Shown: positions 1 through 7,199 of the stretch, in pieces
Position numbering within the stretch: position 1 is the stretch's first letter
Layout of the letters: the number at the start of each line of letters is the position of its first letter
From: Alphaproteobacteria bacterium
Lineage (GTDB): Bacteria; Pseudomonadota; Alphaproteobacteria; JAJTHO01
Direction: 5' to 3'
DNA: 7,950 nucleotides
Assembly: GCA_021297975.1 (NCBI GenBank)
Contig: JAJTHO010000134.1
Coordinates: 1-7,950, forward strand
The notes under the pieces: model-generated
What the model was told of the DNA's origin: nothing
What the model saw: only the letters and a program-made list of their open reading frames with translations
Database searches by the model: none
Program-made: the position numbers and the translations under genes

Positions 1-1970
1 CCGAGTAGCTGTTCCGCGCCCATCTCGCTCAGAATCGTGCGGCTGTCGATTTTGGAGGTAACCTGAAAGCTGATGCGGGTGGGGAAGTTGGCTTTAATCG
101 TGCCGGTGATAACGTCAACCGAGGGGCGCTGGGTTGCCATAATAAGGTGTATTCCCGCCGCCCGCGCCATTTGCGCGAGGCGCTGGATGGTGGCCTCAAT
201 ATCTTTCCCCGCAACGAGCATTAAATCCGCCATCTCATCGACAATCACGACAATATAGGGCAGGGGATCCAGCGGCAGCGGCTGTTCTTCATAGACGGGC
301 TTGCCCGTGTCCACATCAAAGCCGGTTTGGATGCGGCGGGTCAGCACTTCGCCATTCGCGCGTGCTTCGGCGAGACGCTGGTTATAGCCATCAATATTGC
401 GCACCTGAAGTTTTGACATCACCTGATAGCGTTGTTCCATTTCCTTGACTGTCCATTTCAAGGCAACAACAGCCTTGCCGGGGTCGGTGACAACGGGGCA
501 GAGCAAATGCGGAATATCGTCGTAAATCGACAATTCCAGCATTTTCGGATCAATCATAATCAGGCGGCATTGCGCCGGGGTCAGCTTGTATAATAGAGAG
601 AGAATCATCGCGTTAACCGAAACGGATTTCCCCGAACCGGTCGTTCCGGCCACCAGCAAATGCGGCATTTTTGCCAAATCGGCCACAACCGGCGTGCCGC
701 CAATGTCTTTGCCGAGCGCCAGCGGCAGTCGTGCCTGCGCCTGACGATACGTGTCATCGGTGAGCAGTTCGCGCAAATACACCGTCTCGCGCAGCTGATT
801 CGGCAATTCAATCCCAATCACGTTGCGCCCGGGCACAACAGCCACCCGCGCCGACAGTGCGCTCATCGAGCGGGCAATATCATCAGCCAGCGAGATAATG
901 CGCGAGGACTTAATCCCGGCGGCGGGTTCCAGCTCATACAGCGTCACCACGGGCCCGGGGCGCGCCTCAATAATCTTGCCGCTTACGCCATAATCATTCA
1001 GCACCAGCGCCAGCTGTTCGGCGCGGGCTTTAAGGGTTTTTGCGTCCACGCCGCCGCTTTTGCTGCGCTCTGCGTTCAGCAGGGTGAGTGGCGGCAGGAG
1101 GGCTACCGTCTTATCGGGAATGGAGCTGGATTTTTGTGACACAGCAGCTTTCTTGGGCTCTTTTGCTTTCACTGCCTTGCGCGCTGCAGGGCGCTCGACG
1201 AGTTCGGGCAGTGTGGATACATCAATGGGTTCGCCCGAACCGCCAAAGAACACATCATCAATATCGTTGCTGGTTTCGCGTTGTTTTAACCGAGGCCTGA
1301 AAGCCGTTAGTGCGCCCCAATCCCGCGCGAGTAGCCATTCCACGCCGCGCTCAAGAATCTGCCAGGCATGCTGAAGTAAAAGTGCCGCCGCGCGGAATGT
1401 GCCGCGCCAGCGCCAGCTGCCCGCTTGATGGAGTAAATAGAGGCTCAACCCAGCAAAAAGCACAGAAACCCCATAGCCCGTATAGCGCCACGCCGCGCCG
1501 CCACTGTCAGCAATCACATCATACAGCATCGTGCCGATGCCGCCGCCAATGCCCACCGGCCAGCTCCAGAACAGCGGCACGCTGTGCCACGGCGCGGCGG
1601 CAACCGCGACGGTGAAACAGCCAAGGATGGCCGCGAGCAAGCGCTCTAAAGGTTGGTCAATCGGCTGGCAATTCCAGAGCAGAGCGGCCAGACCAAAGCA
1701 CACCAAAACCGGCATAAATGCGCCAACGCCAAAGGCTTGCAGCAGTATATCCGCCAGCGCCGCGCCTGTTGCGCCCAGCAAATTTTCAATAAAGACAGTG
1801 CCCGTTGCAGTGTTCCATGAGGGATCGGCGCTGTGATAGCTCAGCAATGCAAGCAGCAAGAGCAAGCCAAACATGGCGGCAAATGCCGCAGAAATTTGAT
1901 AGGCGCGGCGGCGGATATACTGCGCCAGCGATTGGGGCAAAAAGCCAGAGAGAAACGAGGTTGAGCGCAT
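1..1970 (-). CDS. ftsK: DNA translocase FtsK, C-terminus cut by window edge
   Basis: FtsK is the septum-anchored hexameric ATPase that pumps chromosomal DNA at division and brings dif sites together for XerCD. In total 656 codons are visible and uninterrupted. The start ATG at 1970 is followed by MRSTSFLSGFLPQ. A hydrophobic N-terminus (about residues 25-185, roughly four membrane segments) includes the family-typical LSYHSADPSWN stretch at 43-53. A fairly short charged linker (about 185-295) leads to the motor. The motor has Walker A GTTGSGKS at 442-449 and Walker B VIVDEMADLM with D578/E579, followed by MARAAGIHLIMATQRPSVDVITG and ILSEMGAEQLL at the edge. The end of the beta domain and the DNA-reading winged-helix gamma domain lie outside the window. 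The start is preceded only by a weak AGG seven bases upstream; a nearby upstream ATG is closed at once by an in-frame TAG. The gene diverges from the ubiH-like gene across 114 bp. Identity is certain from the motor motifs. Confidence 0.97.
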   Translation of the reverse strand, partial: MRSTSFLSGFLPQSLAQYIRRRAYQISAAFAAMFGLLLLLALLSYHSADPSWNTATGTVFIENLLGATGAALADILLQAFGVGAFMPVLVCFGLAALLWNCQPIDQPLERLLAAILGCFTVAVAAAPWHSVPLFWSWPVGIGGGIGTMLYDVIADSGGAAWRYTGYGVSVLFAGLSLYLLHQAGSWRWRGTFRAAALLLQHAWQILERGVEWLLARDWGALTAFRPRLKQRETSNDIDDVFFGGSGEPIDVSTLPELVERPAARKAVKAKEPKKAAVSQKSSSIPDKTVALLPPLTLLNAERSKSGGVDAKTLKARAEQLALVLNDYGVSGKIIEARPGPVVTLYELEPAAGIKSSRIISLADDIARSMSALSARVAVVPGRNVIGIELPNQLRETVYLRELLTDDTYRQAQARLPLALGKDIGGTPVVADLAKMPHLLVAGTTGSGKSVSVNAMILSLLYKLTPAQCRLIMIDPKMLELSIYDDIPHLLCPVVTDPGKAVVALKWTVKEMEQRYQVMSKLQVRNIDGYNQRLAEARANGEVLTRRIQTGFDVDTGKPVYEEQPLPLDPLPYIVVIVDEMADLMLVAGKDIEATIQRLAQMARAAGIHLIMATQRPSVDVITGTIKANFPTRISFQVTSKIDSRTILSEMGAEQLL

Positions 1971-2084
1971 GGAACCTATGAAAGCATTATTTATTGCTCA
2001 ACTATTAATGGATTAGCCGCCAGTTGCAACCCGCTGTGACGCTTCGGGCTGGTCAACGGGGCTTTCTGTTGCTATTTCATCACC
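1971..2084. promoter_or_regulatory. divergent intergenic region between ftsK and the ubiH-like gene
   Basis: These 114 bp separate two divergent genes, so they should hold both promoters. I see an AT-rich part at 1981-2012 and a perfect 8-bp palindrome, gttgcaac, at 2023-2030. Reading toward ftsK, TTGCAA from this palindrome could be a -35 element, but the sequence 16-17 bases downstream is a poor -10 match. Toward ubiH I find no convincing -35/-10 pair, and no Shine-Dalgarno directly before its ATG. Promoter function is inferred from gene orientation only. Confidence 0.35.
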
Positions 2085-3419
2085 ATGGAAACAGCTGATG
2101 TCGTTATTGTTGGGGCAGGGGTTACGGGCTGCACGCTGGCGTTAGCACTGGCGCAAGCGGGCTTAAAGCCGTTGCTGCTGGAGCGCGGCGCGGCGCAGAC
2201 AGCGTTTCCAAATGCGCCGCAGCCGCGCACCACGGCGCTGAATACCGAAACCATCAGCTATTTGGAATCCTTGGGTTTATGGGAAGCGTTAAAGCCCCAT
2301 GCCGCGCCCATCGATCGCATTCATGTGCAGCAACTGGGAAAAAAGACGACACTGCAGTTTGATACGCCAGAAGGCAGCAAGCACCCCATGGGCGTTATTG
2401 TGGATAACGGCGTGCTGCGCACGCTGACGCATCAAGCGGTTAGCGCTGCGCTGCCGTTTTGGAGTGAGGCGACACTGTCAAGTATAGAGGCCGATGCTGC
2501 TGGGGTGACGCTGCAGACGGCAGACGGGCGCAGCGTGCGTGCCCCCCTCGTTGTGGCGGCGGATGGACGGCAATCGGTGCTGAGCGCGCATTTTGGTCTG
2601 ATACCCGAACGCTATGATTATAAACAAAGCGCACTGGTTGCAATTATTGAGCACTCTGAGCCGCATCATAATGTTGCCTATGAGTTGTTTGCGGGGGACG
2701 GCCCCATTGCGCTGTTGCCTCTTTTAGGAAACCGCTCGGCGCTGGTGTGGAACGAGGAAACCAGCCGCGCCGAAGCGTTATTCGCGTTGCCGGAGCCTTG
2801 GTTCTGCGAAAGCGTCCAGCGGGCAACGAATCATGTTGTGGGCACGGTGCGCCTTGTAAGCAAGCGCGAGCTGCACCCGCTGGTGCAGCTGCTCCTGCCG
2901 CGTATCACCGCACCCCGTTTTGCCGCGATAGGCGATGCGGCGCACCGGATTCACCCGCTGGCGGGGCAGGGGTTAAACTTAGGGATGCGGGATGTACAGG
3001 CGCTGGTTGATGTGGTGCTTGAGGCCGCACGCGTTGGCGGGGATATCGGCAGCGCGGTTGTTTTAGAGCGGTATGCGGCGCGGCGAACGCTTGATATCCG
3101 CAGCATGGCCGGGGCGACGTTTTCGCTCAATGCGCTGTTTCGCTCAACAAATCCGGTTGTTAAGGCCGGGATACAGCTGGGGCTGGGCGCGTTTGCGCGG
3201 CTCCCTAAACAGCGGCGCTGTTTACCCGCCACGCCATGGGGCAAAGCCCGCTTGCGCGGCTCTCGACCAAGGGCATTCAATAAAATGGGTGTCATCTCGA
3301 CCGGAAGCCGCAGCGCGGCTGGAGCGGAGAGATCTCCTCTTGGATTACGGGAGATCTCTCCGCTTCGCAAAACCTGGCGGTTTTGCTCCGGTCGAGATGA
3401 CGACCTTAATTATTATTGA
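2085..3419 (+). CDS. ubiH: UbiH/UbiF/VisC-family FAD monooxygenase, C-terminus frameshifted
   Basis: This is a flavoprotein aromatic hydroxylase, expected to hydroxylate a polyprenylated ring intermediate of ubiquinone synthesis with O2 and NAD(P)H at the inner membrane face. Visible motifs: the N-terminal Rossmann fingerprint VVIVGAGVTG (GAGVTG at 10-15), the DG motif AADGRQS (D160-G161), and the FAD-ribityl GD motif IGDAAHRIHPLAGQG (G283-D284). The ATG lies a few residues before the first beta strand and there is no in-frame start just upstream. The core is intact to about residue 378. From there the frame reads an unrelated tail of 66 residues to a TGA at 3417. The +2 shifted frame from 3218 instead gives a family-like ending, LFTRHAMGQSPLARLSTKGI then Q, with TAA at 3281-3283. 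Repaired, the protein is about 399 aa, a normal length. Whether its paralogue type is UbiH, UbiF or UbiL (hence which ring carbon) cannot be decided; the symbol is family level. Confidence 0.88.
   Translation: METADVVIVGAGVTGCTLALALAQAGLKPLLLERGAAQTAFPNAPQPRTTALNTETISYLESLGLWEALKPHAAPIDRIHVQQLGKKTTLQFDTPEGSKHPMGVIVDNGVLRTLTHQAVSAALPFWSEATLSSIEADAAGVTLQTADGRSVRAPLVVAADGRQSVLSAHFGLIPERYDYKQSALVAIIEHSEPHHNVAYELFAGDGPIALLPLLGNRSALVWNEETSRAEALFALPEPWFCESVQRATNHVVGTVRLVSKRELHPLVQLLLPRITAPRFAAIGDAAHRIHPLAGQGLNLGMRDVQALVDVVLEAARVGGDIGSAVVLERYAARRTLDIRSMAGATFSLNALFRSTNPVVKAGIQLGLGAFARLPKQRRCLPATPWGKARLRGSRPRAFNKMGVISTGSRSAAGAERSPLGLREISPLRKTWRFCSGRDDDLNYY
3213..3283 (+). pseudogene. displaced native C-terminus of the ubiH-like gene (frameshift site and original stop)
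   Basis: Codons 377-378 of the upstream frame (CGG CGC, 3213-3218) mark the likely shift. Inserting one G (cggcggctg instead of cggcgctg) would join the FAD core to a 21-codon frame from 3218 that ends at TAA 3281-3283. That tail has the expected family pattern: a basic start, then HAMGQSPLARL, then a stop. The unshifted frame gives CLPATPWGKARLRG, which does not fit. The cause is either a one-base deletion in the genome or a base error in the sequence; the DNA alone cannot tell these apart. The FAD-binding and catalytic core lies upstream, so the enzyme may still work. Confidence 0.8.
3291..3401. repeat. 111-bp palindromic element with cloverleaf symmetry
   Basis: The outer arms gtcatctcgaccgg (3291-3304) and ccggtcgagatgac (3388-3401) are a perfect 14-bp inverted repeat. 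Inside are three further stem-loops in a row. The first is agccgc/gcggct (3306-3311, 3315-3320; 6 bp, 3-nt loop). The second is the perfect 14-bp gcggagagatctcc (3324-3337) with ggagatctctccgc (3350-3363), loop of 12. The third is gcaaaacc/ggttttgc (3367-3374, 3379-3386; 8 bp, 4-nt loop). The whole folds as a four-armed cloverleaf on either strand. It starts 7 bases after the native stop of the ubiH-like gene and ends 93 bases before recA. This is the architecture expected of an intergenic REP-like or palindromic mobile element. Only one copy lies in the window, so repetition in the genome is inferred. It could also act as a transcript 3' end, but no T-tract follows. Confidence 0.75.
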
Positions 3420-3494
3420 ATGACCCTGGCTCTCGACAACGGGCACGAAAGCTATTAAGTCTCAGAATATACTCTAGCGTAAGGGATACGGTTT

Positions 3495-4538
<1,044 letters not shown>

Positions 4539-4547
4539 GCCCTAGCG

Positions 4548-5102
4548 TTACGCCATGTTTAAGCCCCTGCGGCGGTGTAGGGGCTTGGCGCGCATTGCTT
4601 GGTAAGAAAGGAGTTTGTCCTGTTGGGCGTGCGCCCAGCCTGCTGTGGCGGCCATGAAACTGGTGATACCGATGTAAACCAATAAAGGATCGTGCAGCAG
4701 CAGCGTCATCATAAGAAAGACCAGGGAAGCCGCTGCGTTAAGCGAGTGTTCATGTTTCGCATCGACGCTGATACCTAGCCACAAGATATTGGCGAGCAGT
4801 TTGCACCACAGAGCCATGGAATTTTCCGGCAGCAGCAGCAAATCGTGTGCCGCTGCGCCGCCCATAACCAAGCAAGCGGCGATGTTGAGGCTGGAGATTA
4901 CCTGTCCGGCTGACCACCCCGCCGCGTTGAGATGAAGCGTTGCAAGCGACGAGTTTTTGATAACCCACAACGCAACTAAAAAACAGCCGCCGATGCGCAC
5001 ATTTAGGGGGATTTCGCTGAATAGAAGCATGACGACAAGCCCAGAGAGGCTCAGGAGGGAGCAATAGTATCCGATTTTTTCAAGATCTCTGGCGATTGGC
5101 AC
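4548..5102 (-). CDS. small multi-pass membrane protein, function unknown
   Basis: I do not recognise this 184-aa protein. It is strongly hydrophobic, with about five or six likely membrane segments: roughly residues 12-28, 34-50, 66-82, 97-113, 121-136 and 140-157. There is no cleavable signal peptide. The N-terminus is short and charged (MPIARDLEKIGYY) and the C-terminus is basic (RAKPLHRRRG), suggesting a cytosolic tail. Histidines and acidic residues cluster between segments (VDAKHEHSLN, 113-122), with no clear metal or catalytic signature. The start is GTG at 5102, preceded by AGGGGG at 5112-5107 with 5 bases of spacing. A candidate promoter lies just upstream. The gene converges on recA with a 9-bp gap and appears to be a single-gene unit. 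The reading frame and hydrophobic periodicity support a real gene; function cannot be assigned. Confidence 0.72.
   Translation of the reverse strand: MPIARDLEKIGYYCSLLSLSGLVVMLLFSEIPLNVRIGGCFLVALWVIKNSSLATLHLNAAGWSAGQVISSLNIAACLVMGGAAAHDLLLLPENSMALWCKLLANILWLGISVDAKHEHSLNAAASLVFLMMTLLLHDPLLVYIGITSFMAATAGWAHAQQDKLLSYQAMRAKPLHRRRGLNMA
4551..4590. terminator. hairpin at the recA / membrane protein convergent junction
   Basis: An 8-bp perfect inverted repeat, aagcccct (4561-4568) and aggggctt (4579-4586), has a 10-base loop. It can be extended by an outer cgcca/tggcg pairing (4551-4555, 4586-4590) across a bulge. It lies 22 bases after the recA stop and also inside the last codons of the convergent gene. 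Its position fits a shared or recA terminator. However, neither strand shows a T-run after the stem, so intrinsic termination is doubtful. It may instead protect the recA mRNA 3' end. Confidence 0.4.
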
Positions 5103-5120
5103 GGGAACCCCCTGACAAAT

Positions 5121-5149
5121 TGTATATCATATGCATAAAAAACAATCAA
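5121..5149 (-). promoter_or_regulatory. candidate sigma-70 type promoter for the membrane protein gene
   Basis: On the minus strand, TTGATT (5149-5144) and TATACA (5126-5121) are separated by exactly 17 bases in an AT-rich stretch (5117-5175) that stands out from its surroundings. TACAAT, two bases further on, is an alternative -10. The predicted start falls very close to the Shine-Dalgarno of the gene, giving an unusually short leader, so confidence is limited. Confidence 0.35.
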
Positions 5150-5239
5150 ATTAATAATCAAAACGAGAATCAAAATTGATTTACATCACCGAATAGACGG
5201 GGCATAGCCGTGTTGGCGCGAAATTTAGAGTAAGCAGCA

Positions 5240-5278
5240 CCAAACACCCGCACCAGCGGGGGCTGGTCGGGTGCTTGG
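5240..5278. other. long inverted repeat upstream of the membrane protein promoter
   Basis: ccaaacacccg-c-accagc (5240-5257) pairs with gctggtcgggtgcttgg (5262-5278) around a gggg loop. This gives 16 pairs with one A-C mismatch and one bulged base. It lies about 90 bases upstream of the candidate promoter. No T-run follows on either strand, so it is not a standard terminator. It could belong to the structured region to its right. Confidence 0.5.
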
Positions 5279-5413
5279 CTCTCGCGCTAAAAATAGCACA
5301 AGCGTAGACGTTCCTATCGGCGCGGTGATACCAGAGCTGAAGGGTAGTGGGGTTCTGTTGTTTTGTGCGCCACTTGGGCGGGGCACTTTCTGGCCGGAAG
5401 CGTATTGCCGTTA

Positions 5414-5672
5414 CCATGCGGCAAAACGCATGGGCTTAAGACATTACGAACACACAGCGCCGCAACGGGCACAATCAACAGATAAAGGGTTTTGGTTTGT
5501 TGTCTGCAGCAACAAACCGTCTGGTTCGCGCAGGGGGATACCCCGCGCTCACCGCGCCTTTAGAATGGCTTTCGCGTAAAGCCGGTGTGCGGCGGCAACC
5601 TGTGTTGTGCATCGCTGTGTATCCCTATCCCACACAAAGACGCCTGAGCAGGTAAAGCCGCACGGACTAGTC
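5414..5672 (-). ncRNA. candidate structured non-coding RNA region downstream of pntB
   Basis: Between the pntB stop and the membrane protein gene, 687 bases hold no supportable gene. This part carries consecutive inverted repeats. They are: 5414-5433 (7 bp, ccatgcg/cgcatgg, loop 6); 5494-5518 (9 bp, ggtttgttg/caacaaacc, loop 7); 5528-5548 (4+4 bp with a 2-base bulge, loop ata); 5567-5583 (6 bp, ggcttt/aaagcc); and a branched stem at 5587-5663. The branched stem has gtgcggc/gccgcac outside, acctg/caggt inside that, and tgtgt/acaca at the tip. Such density suggests a folded transcript. The strand is guessed from a possible promoter at 5679-5707. I looked for tmRNA (tag, T-loop), RNase P (GAGGAAAGTCC), SRP and tRNA signatures and found none. 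The region could also be decayed palindromic repeats. Confidence 0.3.
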
Positions 5673-5678
5673 TTCATA

Positions 5679-5707
5679 ACCTTATCAAAAAATCAGTGGG
5701 TTGCCAA
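5679..5707 (-). promoter_or_regulatory. possible promoter for the structured region
   Basis: On the minus strand TTGGCA (5707-5702) is followed after exactly 17 bases by TAAGGT (5684-5679). The -35 is good (5 of 6) but the -10 is poor (3 of 6). Transcription would start near 5672, about ten bases before the branched stem at 5663-5587. This is why I orient the candidate RNA to the minus strand. The evidence is weak and rests on position. Confidence 0.22.
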
Positions 5708-5722
5708 GGGGGGCAGCGCAGA

Positions 5723-5740
5723 AAGCACACGGGTGTGTTT
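5723..5740 (-). terminator. weak hairpin downstream of pntB
   Basis: aagcacac (5723-5730) and gtgtgttt (5733-5740) can form a stem of up to seven pairs, one of them G-T, around a tight loop, about 50 bases past the pntB stop. On the minus strand only CTTTCTG follows, not a clear T-run. It is a possible transcript end for the pnt operon, with low certainty. Confidence 0.25.
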
Positions 5741-5789
5741 AAAAGGGCACAGCTGTTGCCAACATGCGGCGGATAGAGACGATTTTGCT

Positions 5790-7187
5790 TTACGCCTCCA
5801 GCGCCTTCACCACGTCTTCTGTCACCTTCTTTGCATCACCAAACAGCATCATGGTGTTGGGGCGGAAGAACAGCTCGTTATCAACGCCCGCATAGCCCGC
5901 GGCCATGGAACGCTTGATAAACAAGACGGTCTTTGCTTTTTCCACATCCAGAATCGGCATGCCGTAAATCGGGCTTTGCGGGTCTGTTTTGGCGGCGGGG
6001 TTGGTTACATCGTTCGCGCCGATAACAAACACCACATCGGTTGAGGCGAAGTCGCGGTTGATGTCCTCTAATTCCAGCACATCATCATACGGCACGTTGG
6101 CTTCAGCGAGCAGCACGTTCATGTGCCCCGGCATCCGCCCTGCGACTGGGTGAATCGCGTAGCGCACCGAGACGCCTTCTTTTTTCAAATGGTCAGCCAT
6201 TTCGCGCAGCGCATGCTGTGCTTGCGCAACGGCCATACCGTAGCCCGGCACAATGATAACCGAGGAGGCGTTTTTCATAATGAACGCCGCATCTTCCGCA
6301 GAGCCAGCGCGCACGGATTTATCACCGCCCGCACCGCCAGAGGCAGCCGCCGCCGTTGCGCCGCCACCAAAGCCGCCGAGAATCACGTTGAAAATCGAGC
6401 GGTTCATGCCCTTACACATAATGTATGAGAGAATCGCGCCCGAAGCGCCCACGAGTGCGCCGGTGATAATCAGCAGCGTGTTTTGCAGGGTAAAGCCAAT
6501 GCCGCAGGCTGCCCAGCCCGAATAGGAATTGAGCATCGACACCACAACCGGCATATCCGCGCCGCCAATCGGCAGAATCAGCAGGAAGCCGAGCACCAGC
6601 GCCAGTATCACCACGCCCCAGAACATCGTATCGGATTGACCGAGTGCCAGCAGCACAACGCCAACAATAATGGCGCCGCCCAGTAAGGCGTTGAGCATAT
6701 GTTGACCCGGAAACACCAGCGGTTTGCCGCCAACGATGCCTTGCAGTTTGCCGAAGGCAATAATCGAGCCGGTAAAGGTTATCGCGCCAATTGCTGCGCC
6801 TAAACCCATTTCGATTAGGTTGCCCACCGGAAGATTGCCCGGCTCGCCAATACCAAAGGCTTGCGGCGCATAGAACGCAGCGCCGGCAACGCACACGGCG
6901 GCCAGACCCACGAGGGAGTGGAACGCGGCAACGAGTTGCGGCAAGGCCGTCATCTCAATCTTTTTCGCAACAACGGTGCCGATGGTGCCGCCGATGGCGA
7001 TAGCGAGAAGAATCAAGCCGTAGTTGCCAATTTGCGGTTGGCTGAGCACGGCCAGAACGGCCAGCCCCATACCAATCATGCCGAGGCGGTTACCCTGGCG
7101 GGCGGAATCGGGGGACGACAGCCCCTTCAGCGCCAAGATGAACAGGATACCAGCGATAAGATAGAGATATTGTGTGTACTGCTCCAC
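5790..7187 (-). CDS. pntB: NAD(P) transhydrogenase subunit beta (PntB)
   Basis: PntB supplies membrane domain dII and the NADP(H)-binding domain dIII of the proton-translocating transhydrogenase, which makes NADPH from NADH using the proton-motive force. It is complete at 465 aa, the family length. Residues 1-270 are hydrophobic with many membrane helices and carry the proton-path histidine in AAFHSLVGLAAV (H90), then GGADMPVVVSMLNSYSGWAA (D211, N220). Domain III (about 290-465) shows VPGYGMAVAQAQH (314-325), HPVAGRMPGHMNVLLAEANV, VIGANDVTNPAA (388-399) and KRSMAAGYAGVDNELF (425-440), all NADP-site signatures. The start is GTG at 7187, chosen because AGAGGA (7200-7195) sits 7 bases upstream and overlaps the pntAB stop. 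It is the last gene of the pntAA-pntAB-pntB operon. Identity is secure. Confidence 0.98.
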   Translation of the reverse strand: MEQYTQYLYLIAGILFILALKGLSSPDSARQGNRLGMIGMGLAVLAVLSQPQIGNYGLILLAIAIGGTIGTVVAKKIEMTALPQLVAAFHSLVGLAAVCVAGAAFYAPQAFGIGEPGNLPVGNLIEMGLGAAIGAITFTGSIIAFGKLQGIVGGKPLVFPGQHMLNALLGGAIIVGVVLLALGQSDTMFWGVVILALVLGFLLILPIGGADMPVVVSMLNSYSGWAACGIGFTLQNTLLIITGALVGASGAILSYIMCKGMNRSIFNVILGGFGGGATAAAASGGAGGDKSVRAGSAEDAAFIMKNASSVIIVPGYGMAVAQAQHALREMADHLKKEGVSVRYAIHPVAGRMPGHMNVLLAEANVPYDDVLELEDINRDFASTDVVFVIGANDVTNPAAKTDPQSPIYGMPILDVEKAKTVLFIKRSMAAGYAGVDNELFFRPNTMMLFGDAKKVTEDVVKALEA

Positions 7188-7199
7188 GGGGGCGTCCTC

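Noticed and set aside
660..1139. 159-codon open frame on the plus strand
   Set aside because: It is antisense to the ftsK motor and linker, whose protein is clearly conserved; the antisense product is compositionally odd (Arg/His/Gln rich) and has no family features.
3073..3423. 116-codon plus-strand frame ending just after the palindromic element
   Set aside because: It overlaps the conserved GD-motif half of ubiH in another frame and then runs through the repeat; no Shine-Dalgarno or domain supports it.
3468..3473. TATACT as the -10 of a recA promoter
   Set aside because: The hexamer is good and near the gene, but nothing 16-19 bases upstream resembles a -35, and the best TTGACA-like site (tcgaca, 3433-3438) is 29 bases away.
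5271..5579. 102-codon plus-strand frame with a GTG start in the pntB/membrane protein gap
   Set aside because: It begins inside one hairpin and runs through three more stem-loops. It has no ribosome site and a composition unlike the neighbouring proteins, so it is more likely a chance frame in structured DNA.
5103..5789. tRNA, tmRNA, RNase P or SRP RNA in the gene-free gap
   Set aside because: No T-loop with TTCRA, no tag-like frame, no GAGGAAAGTCC and no GGTCAGG-GGAAGGAAGCA type motif is present on either strand.
6412..6894. 160-codon second minus-strand frame within pntB
   Set aside because: It lies fully inside pntB, whose membrane and NADP-binding motifs are intact; it is a frame shadow.
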